Source: Typhlomys cinereus
Taxonomy: Eukaryota > Chordata > Mammalia > Rodentia > Platacanthomyidae
NCBI GenBank assembly: GCA_023101885.1
Contig: JALPQD010000623.1
Span: 674,178-738,177 of the forward strand
Reading direction: 5' to 3'
Length of the DNA stretch: 64,000 nucleotides
In this document: piece after piece, positions 11,058 to 24,661 of the stretch
Layout: the number at the start of each line of letters is the position of its first letter
Position numbering within the stretch: position 1 is the stretch's first letter
Made by a program: the position numbers and the translations under genes
Notes under the pieces: model-generated
Databases searched by the model: none
What the model saw: only the letters and a program-made list of their open reading frames with translations
What the model was told of the DNA's origin: nothing

Positions 11058-11553
11058 TGTATTAGTTAGGGTTCTCTAGGGTCACAGAATTCACAGAACG
11101 AATATATATATATATATATATAAAATATATATAGGAAATTTATTGAGTTGGCTTACAGATATGGCCGAGGTAGTCCAGCGAAGGCTGTCAGTAGCCGAGG
11201 TAGTTCCAATGATGGCTGCCAACAGCTAGTTGCTCAGTTCGGTAGTCAAGTAGGTGTTGGCTGAAGGCTGGAGAACTCCTAGGGTCTTAGTCTAGTGGAA
11301 GGTTGAAGGAACCGGCAGCCAGAAGGAAGAGCGATTCCTAGCACAGCTGCAAGAAGGGATCTGTTCTTCTTGGTGGCTCCTTTTTATATGATGTAGTATT
11401 GGGAGAATCCTTTGAGAGCTTTGGAGTTCTGATAGGATCTAGGGCGTGTACTATCCTTTCAAGTAGTCTCAGTTGATCCTTTCCAGAGGTGGTCTCAGCC
11501 CAGCTTAGTTAATACCCTGTGTGTCAAGTTGACACCGAGGCTTAACTATCACA
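11058..11553 (-). repeat. ERV-L 5' LTR
   Basis: 496 bp, sense on the minus strand. TATA-like TATAAAAAGG is at 11379-11388 and AATAAA at 11139-11144, next to a (TA)n tract. The proviral promoter would fire leftward. It shares its ends, length and nearly all its sequence with the 3' LTR at 4985-5480. Confidence 0.93.
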
Positions 11554-11558
11554 CATAC
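11554..11558. repeat. Target-site duplication, right copy (ERV-L provirus)
   Basis: CATAC, identical to 4980-4984. Confidence 0.88.
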
Positions 11559-14500
11559 GCTCATCCCTAACAACAGTCTTATTCTGATATCACAGCCTAA
11601 TAACTGAAATCACAGCCAAACTGTGATATCTTAGTCTATCACCACTGACATCTCAGCCTACCTGTGATATTATGGCATCACAGTTTCATCAGTGCCATGC
11701 CAGGCTCACTGTGACATCATACCCTCATCACTCTCATCAGCCTTTTCTTCATATCACAGCCTAACCACTGACATCACATCCTCACTGTGATGTCATAGTC
11801 TCACTCCACTGACATCACAGACTAACTGTGATATCGTGGCATCACTGATGACAACACAGCTTCACTGTGAACATCACAGCTACACTGTGCCAGCACACCC
11901 TCACTGTGACATCAAAGGGTCTCCACTGATAGGACAGGCTCACCATTATATTACAGCTTAACCAGTGATACCACCATGACATCTTTCTTACCACTGATAT
12001 TTCATCAGAGCCTCACTGAGACTTCATAGACAAACTTTGTTCTCACAGCATCACTGTGATGTTACAACCTGACAGTTCATCACAGACTCATTATGACATC
12101 ACAAACTTATTGCAACAACAAACCTTCACAAGTGACATCACAGCCTCACTATGATATGACAGGCTCACTTCTGAAATTATAACCTTAGCCTAACATCACA
12201 TGGTCAGCACTGACTTATTACCTAGCCTCATTATGGCTCCACAGCCTCACCACTAACCTCACAAGCTAACTGAAGCATGACAGACTCCCTGTGACATCAC
12301 AGTATCGCTATTGAGATCACAACCTCATTCTGATATCACAACTTCACATTGACATCACAGCCACATTGTGACATCACAGCCATACTTTTCCATCAAAGCA
12401 TCACTGTGACATAAAGCTTCATCTCTCACGTCATAGCCTCACTGTGACATCACAGCCACAGTTTGACACAATAAACTCACTGTGACATTTGAGCCTCACT
12501 AATGACAATACAGCCTCACCAATGAAATCAGTCATTACTGACATCATAAACTCACTGAGAAATCACAACCTCACTGAGATATCACAACCTCACTGTTATA
12601 TCACAGCCTCACTGTGCCATTCAAACTTCGTCAGTGACATCACAACATCACTGTTTCATCAGAGCTCACTGAGACTTCATAGCCACACTTTGTTCTCATA
12701 TCATCACTGTGATGTTACAACCTGACAGTGCATCACAGACTCCTTCTGACATCATAAACTCACTGTGACATCAGCTTTGTCATTTACATAATAGCCTCAT
12801 GGTGACATCTCAAACACACATATGACATAGCCTCACTGTGACATTACGACCTCACTACTGATTGGACTAGATCATCGTGATATCACACCCTCACCAGTGA
12901 CACCACAGCCTCACATGTTACATCACTGCCTCACTGTGATATCAGTCTTCCTACAGATATCAAACTCTCATAGTGACCTCACAGTCTCACTGTGAACTCA
13001 TAGTCTAATCTGTTATATCACAGACTTATCTGTTACATCATATCCTCATGGTGAAATCAGCCTTACCATTGACATCACAATTCACACTGTGACATCACAG
13101 CCTCACCTCTGACTATGCAACTTCAACGTGACAAAACAGGCTAATCTCTGAAATCATAGTATTAGTGACACCAGGGACATCCTCTCTAGCCTCATTGTGA
13201 CACCACAGCCTCATCACTGAGATCTAAGGCTCATGGTCACATTACAGCCTTAATAGTGACACCACAGCCTCACCAGCAACATCCCAGCCTCACTGTGACA
13301 TTTTAGTCTCATCACCGACATCAGCCTCACTTCTGACATCACAGCCTAGCCCCTGAAATCTCAGCCAAACTATGATGTCATAGTCTATCTCCACTGACAT
13401 CACAGCCTCACTGTGATATCACAATCTCATGGTAACATCACTGCCTCACAGTGACATCACAGCTTCTCCTTTGACATCACAACCTCAGTGTGACTGCACA
13501 GCCTCACCACTCATGTCCTTACCTCATTGTGAAATCCAAGCATCACCACTGACATCACAGCCTCTCTGACATCTCACAGAATCAGCCCTGACATCTGAGC
13601 CTCAGTGCGATATCTCAGCCTCACAATGACCTCACAACCTGCCCACTGACACTACACCCTCACTTTTTACATCATAGATTCATTGTGACATCAGACTTGC
13701 CACTGACATTACAGCCTCATTGTGACATCCCAGCATCCAAAGTGATATCACTTCACGGTGACATGAGAGCCCACAGTGATATACAACCTTCACAGTAACA
13801 TCAAAGCCTCAGTGTGACATTATGGCCTCAGCAGTGACATCACGATCTCACAGTGACATCATAGCTTCACTGTGATATCACAGCCTCAACAGTGTCAGCA
13901 CAGACCCACCTTAGACATTAAAATTGCCACAGAACAATGACATCACTGCCATAACAGTGACAACACTTCTTTGACATTACATCCTCACCAGTGCCATTGA
14001 CACTTAGTAGATTCACCAGTGATATAGTAGCCTCACCAGTGATATCATAGATTCACTATGACATCCTCCTTGACATCACAGTCTCACTGTGACCTCACAA
14101 CCTCCACAGTGATATCTCCAAGTCCTGGTGACAACATGGTTTCATGGTGACACTACAGCCACATGGTTACATCAAAGCCTCATGGTGGAGTTACAGACTA
14201 ACAGTGACCTTACAGCCTGCCCACTGACACCACAGGCTCACCTGATATATCATAGCCTCATTGTGACATCAGTCTTGCCACTGACATCAGAGTCTCACTG
14301 TGACATCCCATCTTCCAGAGTGGTATCACTTCATGTTGACATACAACTTAGTGACTATGGGACCTTCATAATGACATCAGAGCCTCACTGTGACATGAAG
14401 GCCTCACCAGTGACAGCAAGGACTCACCTGTGACATGAGGGTCCCCACTGACATTAGTCAGAACTTGGGCATCACTGCCACACAAGTGACATCACAGCCT

Positions 14501-15250
14501 TTGATATCACAGCCTCAAAAGTGTCATGTCATATAATAGGTTAACCAATGACATCATAGCCTCACCAGTGACATCATAGATTCAATATAAAACCTTCTCA
14601 CCACTGACATTCCAGCCTTATTGTGACATCACACCTTCACCAGTGACATAATAGCCTCATTGTGACATCAGTCTTACCATTAACATCACAGCCTCACTGT
14701 GCCATCCAAACCTCTCCAATGACATCACAACGTCACTGTGTCATCAGAGCCTCACTGTGACATCACAGCCACACTGTGTCCTGACAGCCTCACTTTGACA
14801 TTACAACCTTACAGTGCCATCACAGCCTCACTGTGACATCACAAACACCCTGTGACTCAGCCTTGCCATTTACATAATAGCGTCATGGTGTCATCACCTA
14901 CACACCTCTGATATAGACTCACTATGACATCACAGCCTCGACATGACATCACAATATCAACACTGACATAATACCCTCACTGTAATATCAATCTTGCCAC
15001 TGACATCACAGTCTTATTGTGACCTCACAGCCTCACCATGACACCACCAACTCTCTGTGATATAATGGGTCACAGTATCACCACAGCCACTCGGTGACAT
15101 CAAAGCCTCATGGTGGCATCATAGTCTCACCAGTGACATGCCAGCCTCACTGTGACATCATACCCTCATCACTTACATCTGCAACTTTCTGAGATCACAG
15201 CCTAACCCCTGAAATCACATCCTCACTGTGATTTCATAGTCTCACTTCAC
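11559..15250 (+). repeat. 19-bp complex satellite, + orientation, block 2
   Basis: Same satellite and orientation as block 1, resuming directly after the provirus. It contains the GACATTAGTCAGAAC landmark near 14450. Frames at 12489-12725 and 14128-14433 are repeat translations. No gene is seen. Confidence 0.95.
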
Positions 15251-16140
15251 TTATTTTTAATACATTTTTTATTATTATTTCAGCTCATACAAACTTAATA
15301 GGTACACCAGTTCCCTCCCTCCCTCCTCCTCCCCCCGAATCCCCTGCTCCCCCTCCCCTCACCCCTCCCGCCCCATCCACCCGTGCCTCCCGCCCCAATT
15401 CCCAGAGTCCTTTCTTGTGCATGGCTGACTCTCCTCTGGGCCCTCCTCTCTGATGACGTACAAGGACCCAGTGGCATTTCCCTGAACCCTTTCCTGTGTT
15501 CCCCTTAAGCATAGGAACACTACTGTGGCTGTCAATCCCTTGCCTCCAAGGATCTTGGTGCCTTTAGCAGATGCTAGACTTTGTGAGGTCAATAGTGTGT
15601 TGGACATTGTGCCGGGCATGCAATGTCCAATTATGATTGCTTTGGCCCTAACTAGTGTGGAGAATCTTGCAAATCATTGCTCCTCCCATCCTTTTGCTCT
15701 TACACTCTTACCGCCCCCTCTTCCGCAAATGTCCCTGAGCTTCAGGATGGGGAGAGATTAGGCTGGCCTAGTTCTAGGTGGTTGATATAGAGTCTCTGAA
15801 GTTCTGGATAGTGGTTTGTTGATTTTCTTTTGCAGTTTTGTTGCTCCTGAAATGCCCTTCACTCCATCATGATGGGCACTGTATGTCACTCCCTGGCCAG
15901 GGACAGAAAGCTGTTAAACTGGAGACTTATTATAAGAGCACATTCAAGGGTAGATGTAATACTTATACCCAAAAGTGGAATCTCAGGATCATATGGCATT
16001 TGGCAATAGGAGGGGTCAATCACCCATTTGCAAAATGGTTACTTTTTAATCTGCTGGACTATATGCCCTCCCCTTCTGGTGAGTTCATACCCCCTTAGTT
16101 GTAAATGATCAGGAACGAATGTCTGTGAACTTAACTATGT
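15251..16140 (-). mobile_element. Probable 5'-truncated LINE-1, antisense, partly unassigned
   Basis: A non-satellite island of about 890 bp. At its left is a T-rich run (15251-15280), which on the minus strand is an A-rich tail with AATAAAAAA-like signals. It is preceded in minus sense by a long G-rich purine tract, a known feature of mammalian L1 3' UTRs. The right part, near 15985-16005, loosely resembles antisense L1 (AGTGGAATCTCAGGATCATATGG). No long L1 ORF2 frame and no clear target duplication are visible, and the middle is not recognised. A processed copy of something else remains possible. Short frames here (15285-15619, 15525-15761, 15838-16098) are not convincing genes. Confidence 0.5.
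15312..15400 (-). other. G-rich polypurine tract with G-quadruplex potential
   Basis: The + strand is a run of CCC to CCCCCC separated by one to four bases, so the minus strand has many closely spaced G runs of three or more. This fits four-stranded G-quadruplex formation and the polypurine tract of L1 3' UTRs. Confidence 0.7.
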
Positions 16141-19100
16141 ATCTTAGCCTCACTGTGATATCACAGCATCACTGGTGACAACACAGCATCACTGTGACAT
16201 CACAGCATCATCTCTGAAGTTATACCCTCACTGTAACATGACGGTCTCACTATGACATCATAGCCTCACCAGTTATATCACAGTCCAACTGTATCATCAT
16301 AGCGTCAAGTCTGACATTATAGCCTCAGTGATCATCACTGCCTCAGTATGACATTACAGTCTCACCTCTGAAATATTAGTTTCGATGCGACATCACATCT
16401 TCATCACTGATGTCCTACATAGCCTCAGTATGACACAACAGCCTAACCAGTGATCTCACAGGCTCAGCGAAACATGACAGCCTCCCTGTGACACCATAGT
16501 GTTGCTATAGAAATCACAACCTCACTGTGACATCACAACTTCCCCAGTGACATCACAACCTCATTGTCACATCAAAGCCATACTGTGCCATCAAAGCATC
16601 GCTGTGACATAATGCTTCACCCCTTTCATCATAGCTGCACTGTGACATCACAGCCTCAGGTTGACACAATAAGCTCACTGTGACATTAGAGCCTCACCAG
16701 TGACAATACAGCCTCACTAATGACATAGGCTCCGTGTGAAAGCAGTCACTACTTACATTATATCACTATGACATCACAATCTCACTGTGACATCACAGCC
16801 ATACTGTGCCAGCACAGACTCACGGTGACATGACACCCTCACCAGTGCTATGACAGGTTCACAGTGATATCACAGCCTCTCCTCTGACATCAAGCTTCAG
16901 TGTGACTGCACAGCCTCACAACTGACATCCTAATGTCACTGTGAAATCCAAGCATCACCCAGATGTCACAGCCTCACTGACATCTCATACAATCAGCACT
17001 GACATCAGAGCCTCACTGCGACATCACAGCCTCACAGTGATCTCACAGCCTGCCCACAGATACCACCGGCTCACCTCATTGTGACATCAGTCTTTCCATG
17101 GATATCACAGATTTGCTGACATATCATCACTTCCAGAGTGATATCACCTACAATGACATGACAGCCAACAATGCCATACAAACTTCACAATGGTATCACA
17201 ACTTCAGTGTGACAGCACAGCCTTACCAGTGACAGCACAGCCTCATTGTGACATCTGCATCATGACTAACATATCAGCCTCACTTTGCCATCAAAAACTC
17301 TCCAGTGACATCACAATATAACTGTGTCATCAGACCCTCACTGTGACATCATACCCATACTGTGTCCTCACATAATCACTCTGACATCACAAACTCACTG
17401 TGACATCAGACTTGCCACTGTCATAATAGCCTCAATGTGACATCATAGCATCATCACTGGCATCATAGCCTCACTGTGACATCAACCTTGCCCCTGACAT
17501 CACAGTTTCACTGTGAACTCACAGACTCCAACGTGACATCACCAAATCTCTGTGACATCACAGGCTCATGGTGACACCTCAGACACACGGTGACATCAAA
17601 GCCTCACAGTGGCATCACAACCTCACCACTGGTATCCAACTTAGCCTTACTATGACACCACAGCCTCACCATAGATAACACAGACTCACAACGATGTGAC
17701 AGCTGAGCAGTGACATCACAGGCTCACCTCTGAAATCATTGCCTGTAATATCACAGCATCAAATCTGACGTTAGAGATTTGTTGTTTCATCAGAACCTAT
17801 GACATCACAGGCTCACCTCTGAAATCATAGCATCAATGTGACATCACACCCTCATCACTGACATCCTATCTAGCCTCACCACGACACCACAGCCTCACTA
17901 ATAACCTCATAGGCTCACTCAAACATGACAGATTCCATGTGACAATCCAGTGTCACTATTGACATCACAATCTCACTGTGACATCATAACTTCCCCAGTG
18001 ACGTCACAACCTCATGGTGATATCACAGCCATACCATGCCATCAAAGCATCACTGTGACATAAATCTTCACTTCTGACTTCATAGACTTACTGTGACATC
18101 ACAGGCTCAGATTGACATAATAAACTCACTGTGACATTAGATCCTCACCAGTGAAAATACAGCATCACCAATGACATAGTCTCACTGTGAAAGCAGTCAC
18201 TGCTAAAAATCACAAGTTCACTGTAACATCACTACCTCACTGTGACATCACAGCTACACTGTGCCAGCACAGCCTCACTGTGACATTACTGCTTTACCAC
18301 TAACATGACAGATTCAGTGTGACATCACAGCTTAACCAGGGACACCACAGGTTCATTGTAACATCATAATCTCACTGTGGCATTACAGCCTCACCAATTA
18401 TAACACATCATCAATGCAATATCTCAGCCTCACTTCCGACATCATTCTCAATTCTGAAATCACAGCCTAACCACTGACCTCACAGCTGCACTGTGACATC
18501 ATGGCCTCACTCTCATGTCATAGCCTCACTGTAACATCACAGACTCACAGTAACATCACAGCTGCACTATGACATCAAATCCTCTCCACTGGTATCCTAC
18601 CTAGGCTTACTATGACACAACAGCCTCACCACATACAACACAGGCTCACAGTGATGTGACAGCCTCAGTAGTGACATCATAGCCTTTGACATCATTAGCA
18701 TTGTCACCACAGCCTCACATGTTACTTCATTGCCTCAATGTGACATCAGTCTTCCCACAGATATCACAGCCTCAAAATGACCTCACTGCCTCACTGTGAC
18801 TCCATAATCTAACATGTTACATCATAGATTCATATGTCTCATCATAGCATCATTGAGAAATCAGCCTTGCCACTGACATCACATCTTCCACAGTTACCTC
18901 ACAGCCTCCCTGTGATATCACAACCTCTCTGGGATGTCACAGTCTCATAGTGACATCACAGCTTCACAGTGATATCACAGCTTCACTGTGGCATTATAGC
19001 CCCATTTCTGACATCACAGCCTCGCTGTGACATCACAGTCTCATCTCTGACTTCACAGCCTCACTATGACATAACAGGATAACTTCTGAAATCATAGCAT

Positions 19101-21836
19101 GAGTGATACCACGACATCCTGTCTAGCCTTGCTATGACACCACAGCCTCATCATTGACATCTCAGGCTCACGGTCACATGACAGTCTCTACAGTGACATC
19201 ATAGCTCTACTGTGGTGTAAAAGTCTCACTGTGACATCTCAGTCTCATCATTGACATCAGTCTCACTTCTGACATCACAGCCTAACCACTGAAATTATAG
19301 CCCAAATGTGATGTTATAGTCTTTCACCATTGATATCAGAGCCAAACTGTGATGTCACAACCTCACAGTAATCTTACAGCCTTACTGTGTCATCACAGCC
19401 TCTCCTGTGATGTCATATCCTCAGTGAGACTGCATAGCCTCACCACTAACCTCCTAACCTCAGTGTGAAATTCAAGCATCACCCCTTATGTCACAGCCTC
19501 TCTGAGATCTCATAGAATCAGCCCTGACATCAGAGCCTCACGGTGACATCACAGCCTCACAGTGACCTCACATCTGCCCACTGACATCACAGACACATCT
19601 GTTACATCATAACTTCATTGTGACTTGACAAACTCATATTGACATCAGCCTTGTCACTGACATAGTAGCCTCAGGGTGCCATCACATACACACCTCTAAC
19701 ATAGTTCCACTGTGACATCACAGCCTCACCACTGACATTAGAGATTTGCTGTGACATCAGCCTTGCCACTGACATTATAGTTTCACTTTGACCTCACAGC
19801 CTTTATCATGACATCTGAAACTCCCTGTGACATCACAGACTCATGGTGACACCACAGCCTCACGTTGACATCGAAGCATCACAGTGGTGTTATAGACTAC
19901 TAGTGACTTCACAGCCTGTTCACTGACACCACAGGCATACCTGTAACATAGCCTCATTATGGCATCAGTCTTACCATTGACATTACAATCTCACTGTGAC
20001 ATCACAGCATCATCAGTGACAGCATAGCCTCACCTGTGACATCAGCAATTTCACTGACATTAGTCAGAACACTGACATCACTACCACACCAGTGAAAACA
20101 CAGCCTTTGATATCACAGTCTCATCAGGGTCACTGTCATGTAATAAGTTCACAACTGACATCAAAGCCTCACCAGTAACATCATAGACTCACTATGACAT
20201 CTTCCTCCCTACTGACATGCCAGGCTTATTGTAACATCACACCTTCACCAGTGACATCACAGCCTCACTGTGTCAATAGCGCCTCATTGTGATATCATAG
20301 CCACACTGTGTCCTCACAGCCTCACTCTAACATTACAACATGATAGTGACATCACAGCCTCACTGTGACATCGCAAACTCTCTGTGACATCAGTATTGCC
20401 ACTGACATAAAAGCCTCATAGTGACATCACATACACAGCTCTGACATAGCCTTCCTGTAATATCACAGCCTCAATATGATATCACATCATCACTACTGAC
20501 ATCATAGCCTCCCTGTGACATCAGCCTTTCCACTGACATAACAGTCTCACTGTAACCTCATAGGCCCATGAGACATCACAAATTCCCTGTGACATCACAA
20601 GCTCACGGTGACCCCACAAACACATGGTGATAGCAAAGCTTCACCGTGGCATTAAAGATTCAGTGACCTCACAAACTGCCTTCATAACTGATATCACAGC
20701 CTCACTGTGACATCACAGCCTCACTGCTGATAGGAAAGGCTCACAGTGATGTGACAGCCTCATCAATGGCATCATAACCTTTAACATCATAAATAGTAAC
20801 CCCACAGCCTCACGTGTTACATCACTGCCTCACTGTGACATCAATCTTCCCCCAGATATCACAGCCTCACAGTGACTTCACAGGCTCACTGTGACATCAC
20901 AGTCTAATTGTTATCTCATAGACTCACCTGTTACATCGTAGCCTCATGCTAAAATGACCTTTGCCACTGACATCACATCTTCCACAGTGACCTCACAGCC
21001 TCACTGTGATATCACAAACTCTCTGTGATGTCATAGCCTTAAAGTGATATCACAACTTCACAGTGATATCACAGCCTCACTGTGGGATGATAGCCTCATT
21101 TCTGACATTACAGCATCACTGTGACATCACAGCCTCACCTCTGACCTCACAGCCTCATGGTGACATCTCAGCCACAGTGAGAAATCACAGAATCTCCACT
21201 GGTATCCCAGCTTGCCTTACTGATACCACATGATAATATCATACACCACAGAAAGCACAGGCTTACAATGAGTTGACAGCCTCAGCAATGACATCATAGC
21301 CTTTGACATCATAAACAGTGACACCACAGCTTCACATATTAATTACATCACTGCCTCACTGTGACATTAATCTTCCCACCAATATCACAGCCTCACAGGG
21401 ACTTCACAGCCTCACTGTGATCTCACAGTCTAAATGTTTACATCATAGACTCATCTGTTATACCATAGCCTCATGTTAAAATCAGCCTTGCCACTGATAT
21501 CACATCTTCCACAGTGACTTCACATCCTCACTATGATATCACGATTTCTCTGTGATGCCACAGCCTCACAGTGACATCACAGCTTCACAGTGATATCACA
21601 GCCTCACTGTGACACAACAGGCTAACCTCTGAAATCATAGCATCAATGACACCACGGACATCCTGCCTAGCCTCACTGTGATACCACAGCCTCATCACTG
21701 ACATCTCAGGCTCACAGTCACATGACAGCCTCAACAATGACACCACAGCCTCTCCGTGGTATCTCAGCCTCATCACTGACATCAGCCTCAATTCTGACAA
21801 AACAGCCTAACCACTGAAATCTAAGTCAAACCTTAG
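16141..21836 (+). repeat. 19-bp complex satellite, + orientation, block 3
   Basis: Satellite resumes after the L1-like island in the same orientation. It holds the landmark CAATGACATAG...TGTGAAAGCAGTCACT near 16715 and 18170, and TTAGTCAGAACACTGAC near 20062. No coding region is supported. Confidence 0.95.
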
Positions 21837-21921
21837 TAGGATCAAAGTGAAACCAAAAGACTTAGAAGATTTTTGGGAGGAAGCTTTAAATTTAGCTCCT
21901 TGGATTTCCCCAGAAAATGTC
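21837..21921 (+). pseudogene. Retroviral gag scrap embedded in the satellite
   Basis: 85 bp unlike the satellite on either side. It aligns with the reverse complement of about 63642-63716 and nearby bases in the right-end element, with roughly nine differences by eye (about 89% identity). It is open in one + frame and reads KPKDLEDFWEEALNLAPWI, a matrix-like helical piece of a class II (betaretrovirus-like) Gag. No LTR, target duplication or poly(A) accompanies it, so it did not arrive as a normal insertion. Confidence 0.75.
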
Positions 21922-24645
21922 ACAACCTCATGATAACATAACGACCTCACCAGGGACATGCCAACCTCACTGTAATATCACACACTCATCACTCACACCA
22001 ACCTCATTCTAATATCACAGCCCAACCACTGAAATCACATCCTCACTGTGATGTTACAGTCTTGTTCCACTGACATCTCAGACTCTTTGTGATATGGCAT
22101 CACTGGTGACAACACAGCCTAACTGACATCACAGCCTCACCTCTGAGGTTATAACCTCACTTTGACATAATGGCCTCACTATGACATCACAGGCTCACCT
22201 CTGACATCATTGCCCATCTGTGACATTACAGCCTCAACTCTGATGTTATAGCCTCACTCTTTCATTACAGCCTCACTATGACATCACAGGCTCACCTTGA
22301 AATCATAGTCTGAATGCGACATCACTCCCTCATCACCGACATCCTACCTAGCCTCATGATGCCATCACTGCCTCACAACTGACCTTAAAGTCTCACTGAA
22401 ACATTACAGCCTCCCTATGATACCACAGTGTTGCTATTGACATCACAACTTCCATGTGACATCACAACTCCCTCAGTGACATCACATGCTCACAGTGACA
22501 TCCCACACTCAATGTGACATCAAAGCTTCACCTCTGACATCATAGCCTCACTGTGACATCCCCCTTGTCACTGATATCACAGTCTCACTATGACCTCACA
22601 GCCTCCACCATGACATCACCAATTCCTGGTGACATCATGGGCTCATGGTGACACTAGAAACAAATGTGACATTAAAGCCTCACGGTGGCATCACAGCCTT
22701 AACTGTGATATGCCAGCCTCACTATGACATCATACCCTCATCACTCACATCACTGTCATTCTGATATCACAGCCAAAACACTGAAATCACATCCTTACTG
22801 TGATGTCATGATATCACTCCACTCACATCACAGTCTCACTGAGATATCATGGCAAAACTGGTGACAACATAGCCTCACTGTTATGTCACAGTCTCATCTC
22901 TTAGGCTATAACCTCACTATTTCATCACAGCCTCAGTATGACATCAAGACTCTCCTCTGAAATCATTGCCCAACTATGACAGGACAGCATTGACTCTGAC
23001 ATTATAGCCTCACTGTTTCATCATCACTTTTGAATTCATAGCCTCAATGTGACATAACACCCTCATCACTGACATCTTACCTAGCCTCACTATGACACCA
23101 CAGCCTCACCACTAACCATACTGGCTCACTGAAACATGGCAACTTCTCTGTGACCCTACAGTGTTGCCATTGACATCACAACTTCACTGTGACATCACAA
23201 CTTCCCCAGTGACATCACAACTTCACAGTGATATCACAGCCTCATTGTGACATCACAGTCATACCTTGCCATCAAAGCATCAGTGTGACATAAAGCTTCA
23301 CCTCTCAAATCACAGCTGCAGTGACATCACAGCCTCAGTTTGACTCTATAAACTCATCGTGACATTAGAGCCTCACCAGTGACTATACAGCCTCACAAAT
23401 GACAGTCTCTCTGTGAAAGCACTGTCACTACTGACATCACAACCTCACTTTGGTATCATAACCTCACTATGACATCACAGCCACATTGTGGCAGCTCAGC
23501 CTCACTGTAACATGTACAGCCTCACCACTGATATGACAGGCACACAGTGACATCGAAGCCTCTCCTCTGACCTCATAGCCTCTGGGTGACTCCACAGCCT
23601 CACCACTGCTGTTCTAATCTCACTGTGAAATCCAAGCATCACCCCTGACATCACGGCCTCACTGATATCTGGTAGAATCAGGCCTTATATCAGAGCCTCA
23701 CTGTGACATCACAGCTCACAGCCTGCCCACTGACCCCACAGGCTCCCTTGATACATCATAGCCTCATTGTGACATGTCTTGCCACTGATACCACAGCCTC
23801 ACTCTGACATCAGAGCTTCTAGAGTGATATCACCTCATGGTGACATGACAGCTCTCAGTAACATGCAAACTCACAGTGACATCACAGCCTCATTGTGACA
23901 TCACAGCCTCATTGTAACATCACAGCCTCATTGTAACATCAAACTATGACAGTACATAAAGCTTCACCTCTAATATCATAGCCTCACTGTGATATGGCAG
24001 CCTCATTTTGACACAGTACACAGTAAACTCACTGTGACATTAGAGTCTCACCAGTCACAATGTAGCCTCACCAATGACATCATCTCTTTTTGAAAGCACA
24101 TTCACTGATATCACAACTTCATTGTGATATCACAACCTTACTATGACATCACAGCCACACTGTCCCAGCATAGCCTCACTGTAATATCACAGCCTCACCA
24201 CTGATATGACAAGAATACAGTGACATCACTGCCTCTTCTCTGACATCACAGTCTCAATGTGCGTGCACAGCTTCACCACTGATGTCCTAACCTCACTGTG
24301 AAATCCAAACATCATCCCTGACATTACAGTATCACTGTGTCATCAGAGCCTCAATATGACATCATAGCCACACTCTGTCCTCACAGCCTCACTGTGATAT
24401 TACAACCTGATAGTGACATCACAGCCTTACTGGGACATCACAAACTCACTGTGACATCAGCCTTGCCTCTGACATAATAACCTCATGGTGACATCACATA
24501 AACACTTCTGACATAGCCTCACTGTAACATAACTGACACAATGTGACATCACAGCATCACCACTGACATCATAGACTCAATGTGACATCGGCTTTGCCAC
24601 TGACATCACAGTCTCACTGTGACCTCACAGCCTTCTCCATGACAT
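21922..24645 (+). repeat. 19-bp complex satellite, + orientation, block 4
   Basis: Same satellite. At 23883-23939 three neighbouring 19-bp units (CACAGCCTCATTGTRACAT) are almost identical, a sign of recent local copying. The block ends at an orientation switch. Confidence 0.94.
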
Positions 24646-24661
24646 CACCAATTTATTGGTG
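24646..24661. repeat. Hairpin at satellite orientation switch 1
   Basis: CACCAATTTATTGGTG has perfect 7-bp arms with a 2-base loop. Left of it the satellite reads CAGCCTCACTGTGACATCA; right of it the array reads as the reverse complement. Confidence 0.85.

Larger units (their letters stand above)
4985..11553 (-). mobile_element. ERV-L (class III) endogenous retrovirus, defective provirus
   Basis: A 6.57-kb provirus lies in reverse orientation inside the satellite. It has two 496-bp LTRs, a 5-bp target duplication, a tRNA-Leu-like primer site, gag, pro, RT, RNase H, integrase, a dUTPase domain after integrase, and a polypurine tract. No env-sized frame follows pol. LTR ends (TGTGATAGTTAA ... 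ACTAATACA in sense) resemble MLT2-type ERV-L LTRs. The dUTPase position after integrase is a known ERV-L hallmark, seen in the mouse and human families. Breaks seen: TAG 10537-10539; frameshift 10060-10078; two compensating frameshifts in pro; TAG 8873-8875; TGA 7667-7669; a frameshift in RNase H; TGA 6990-6992. It is therefore defective for Gag-Pol. Confidence 0.95.
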
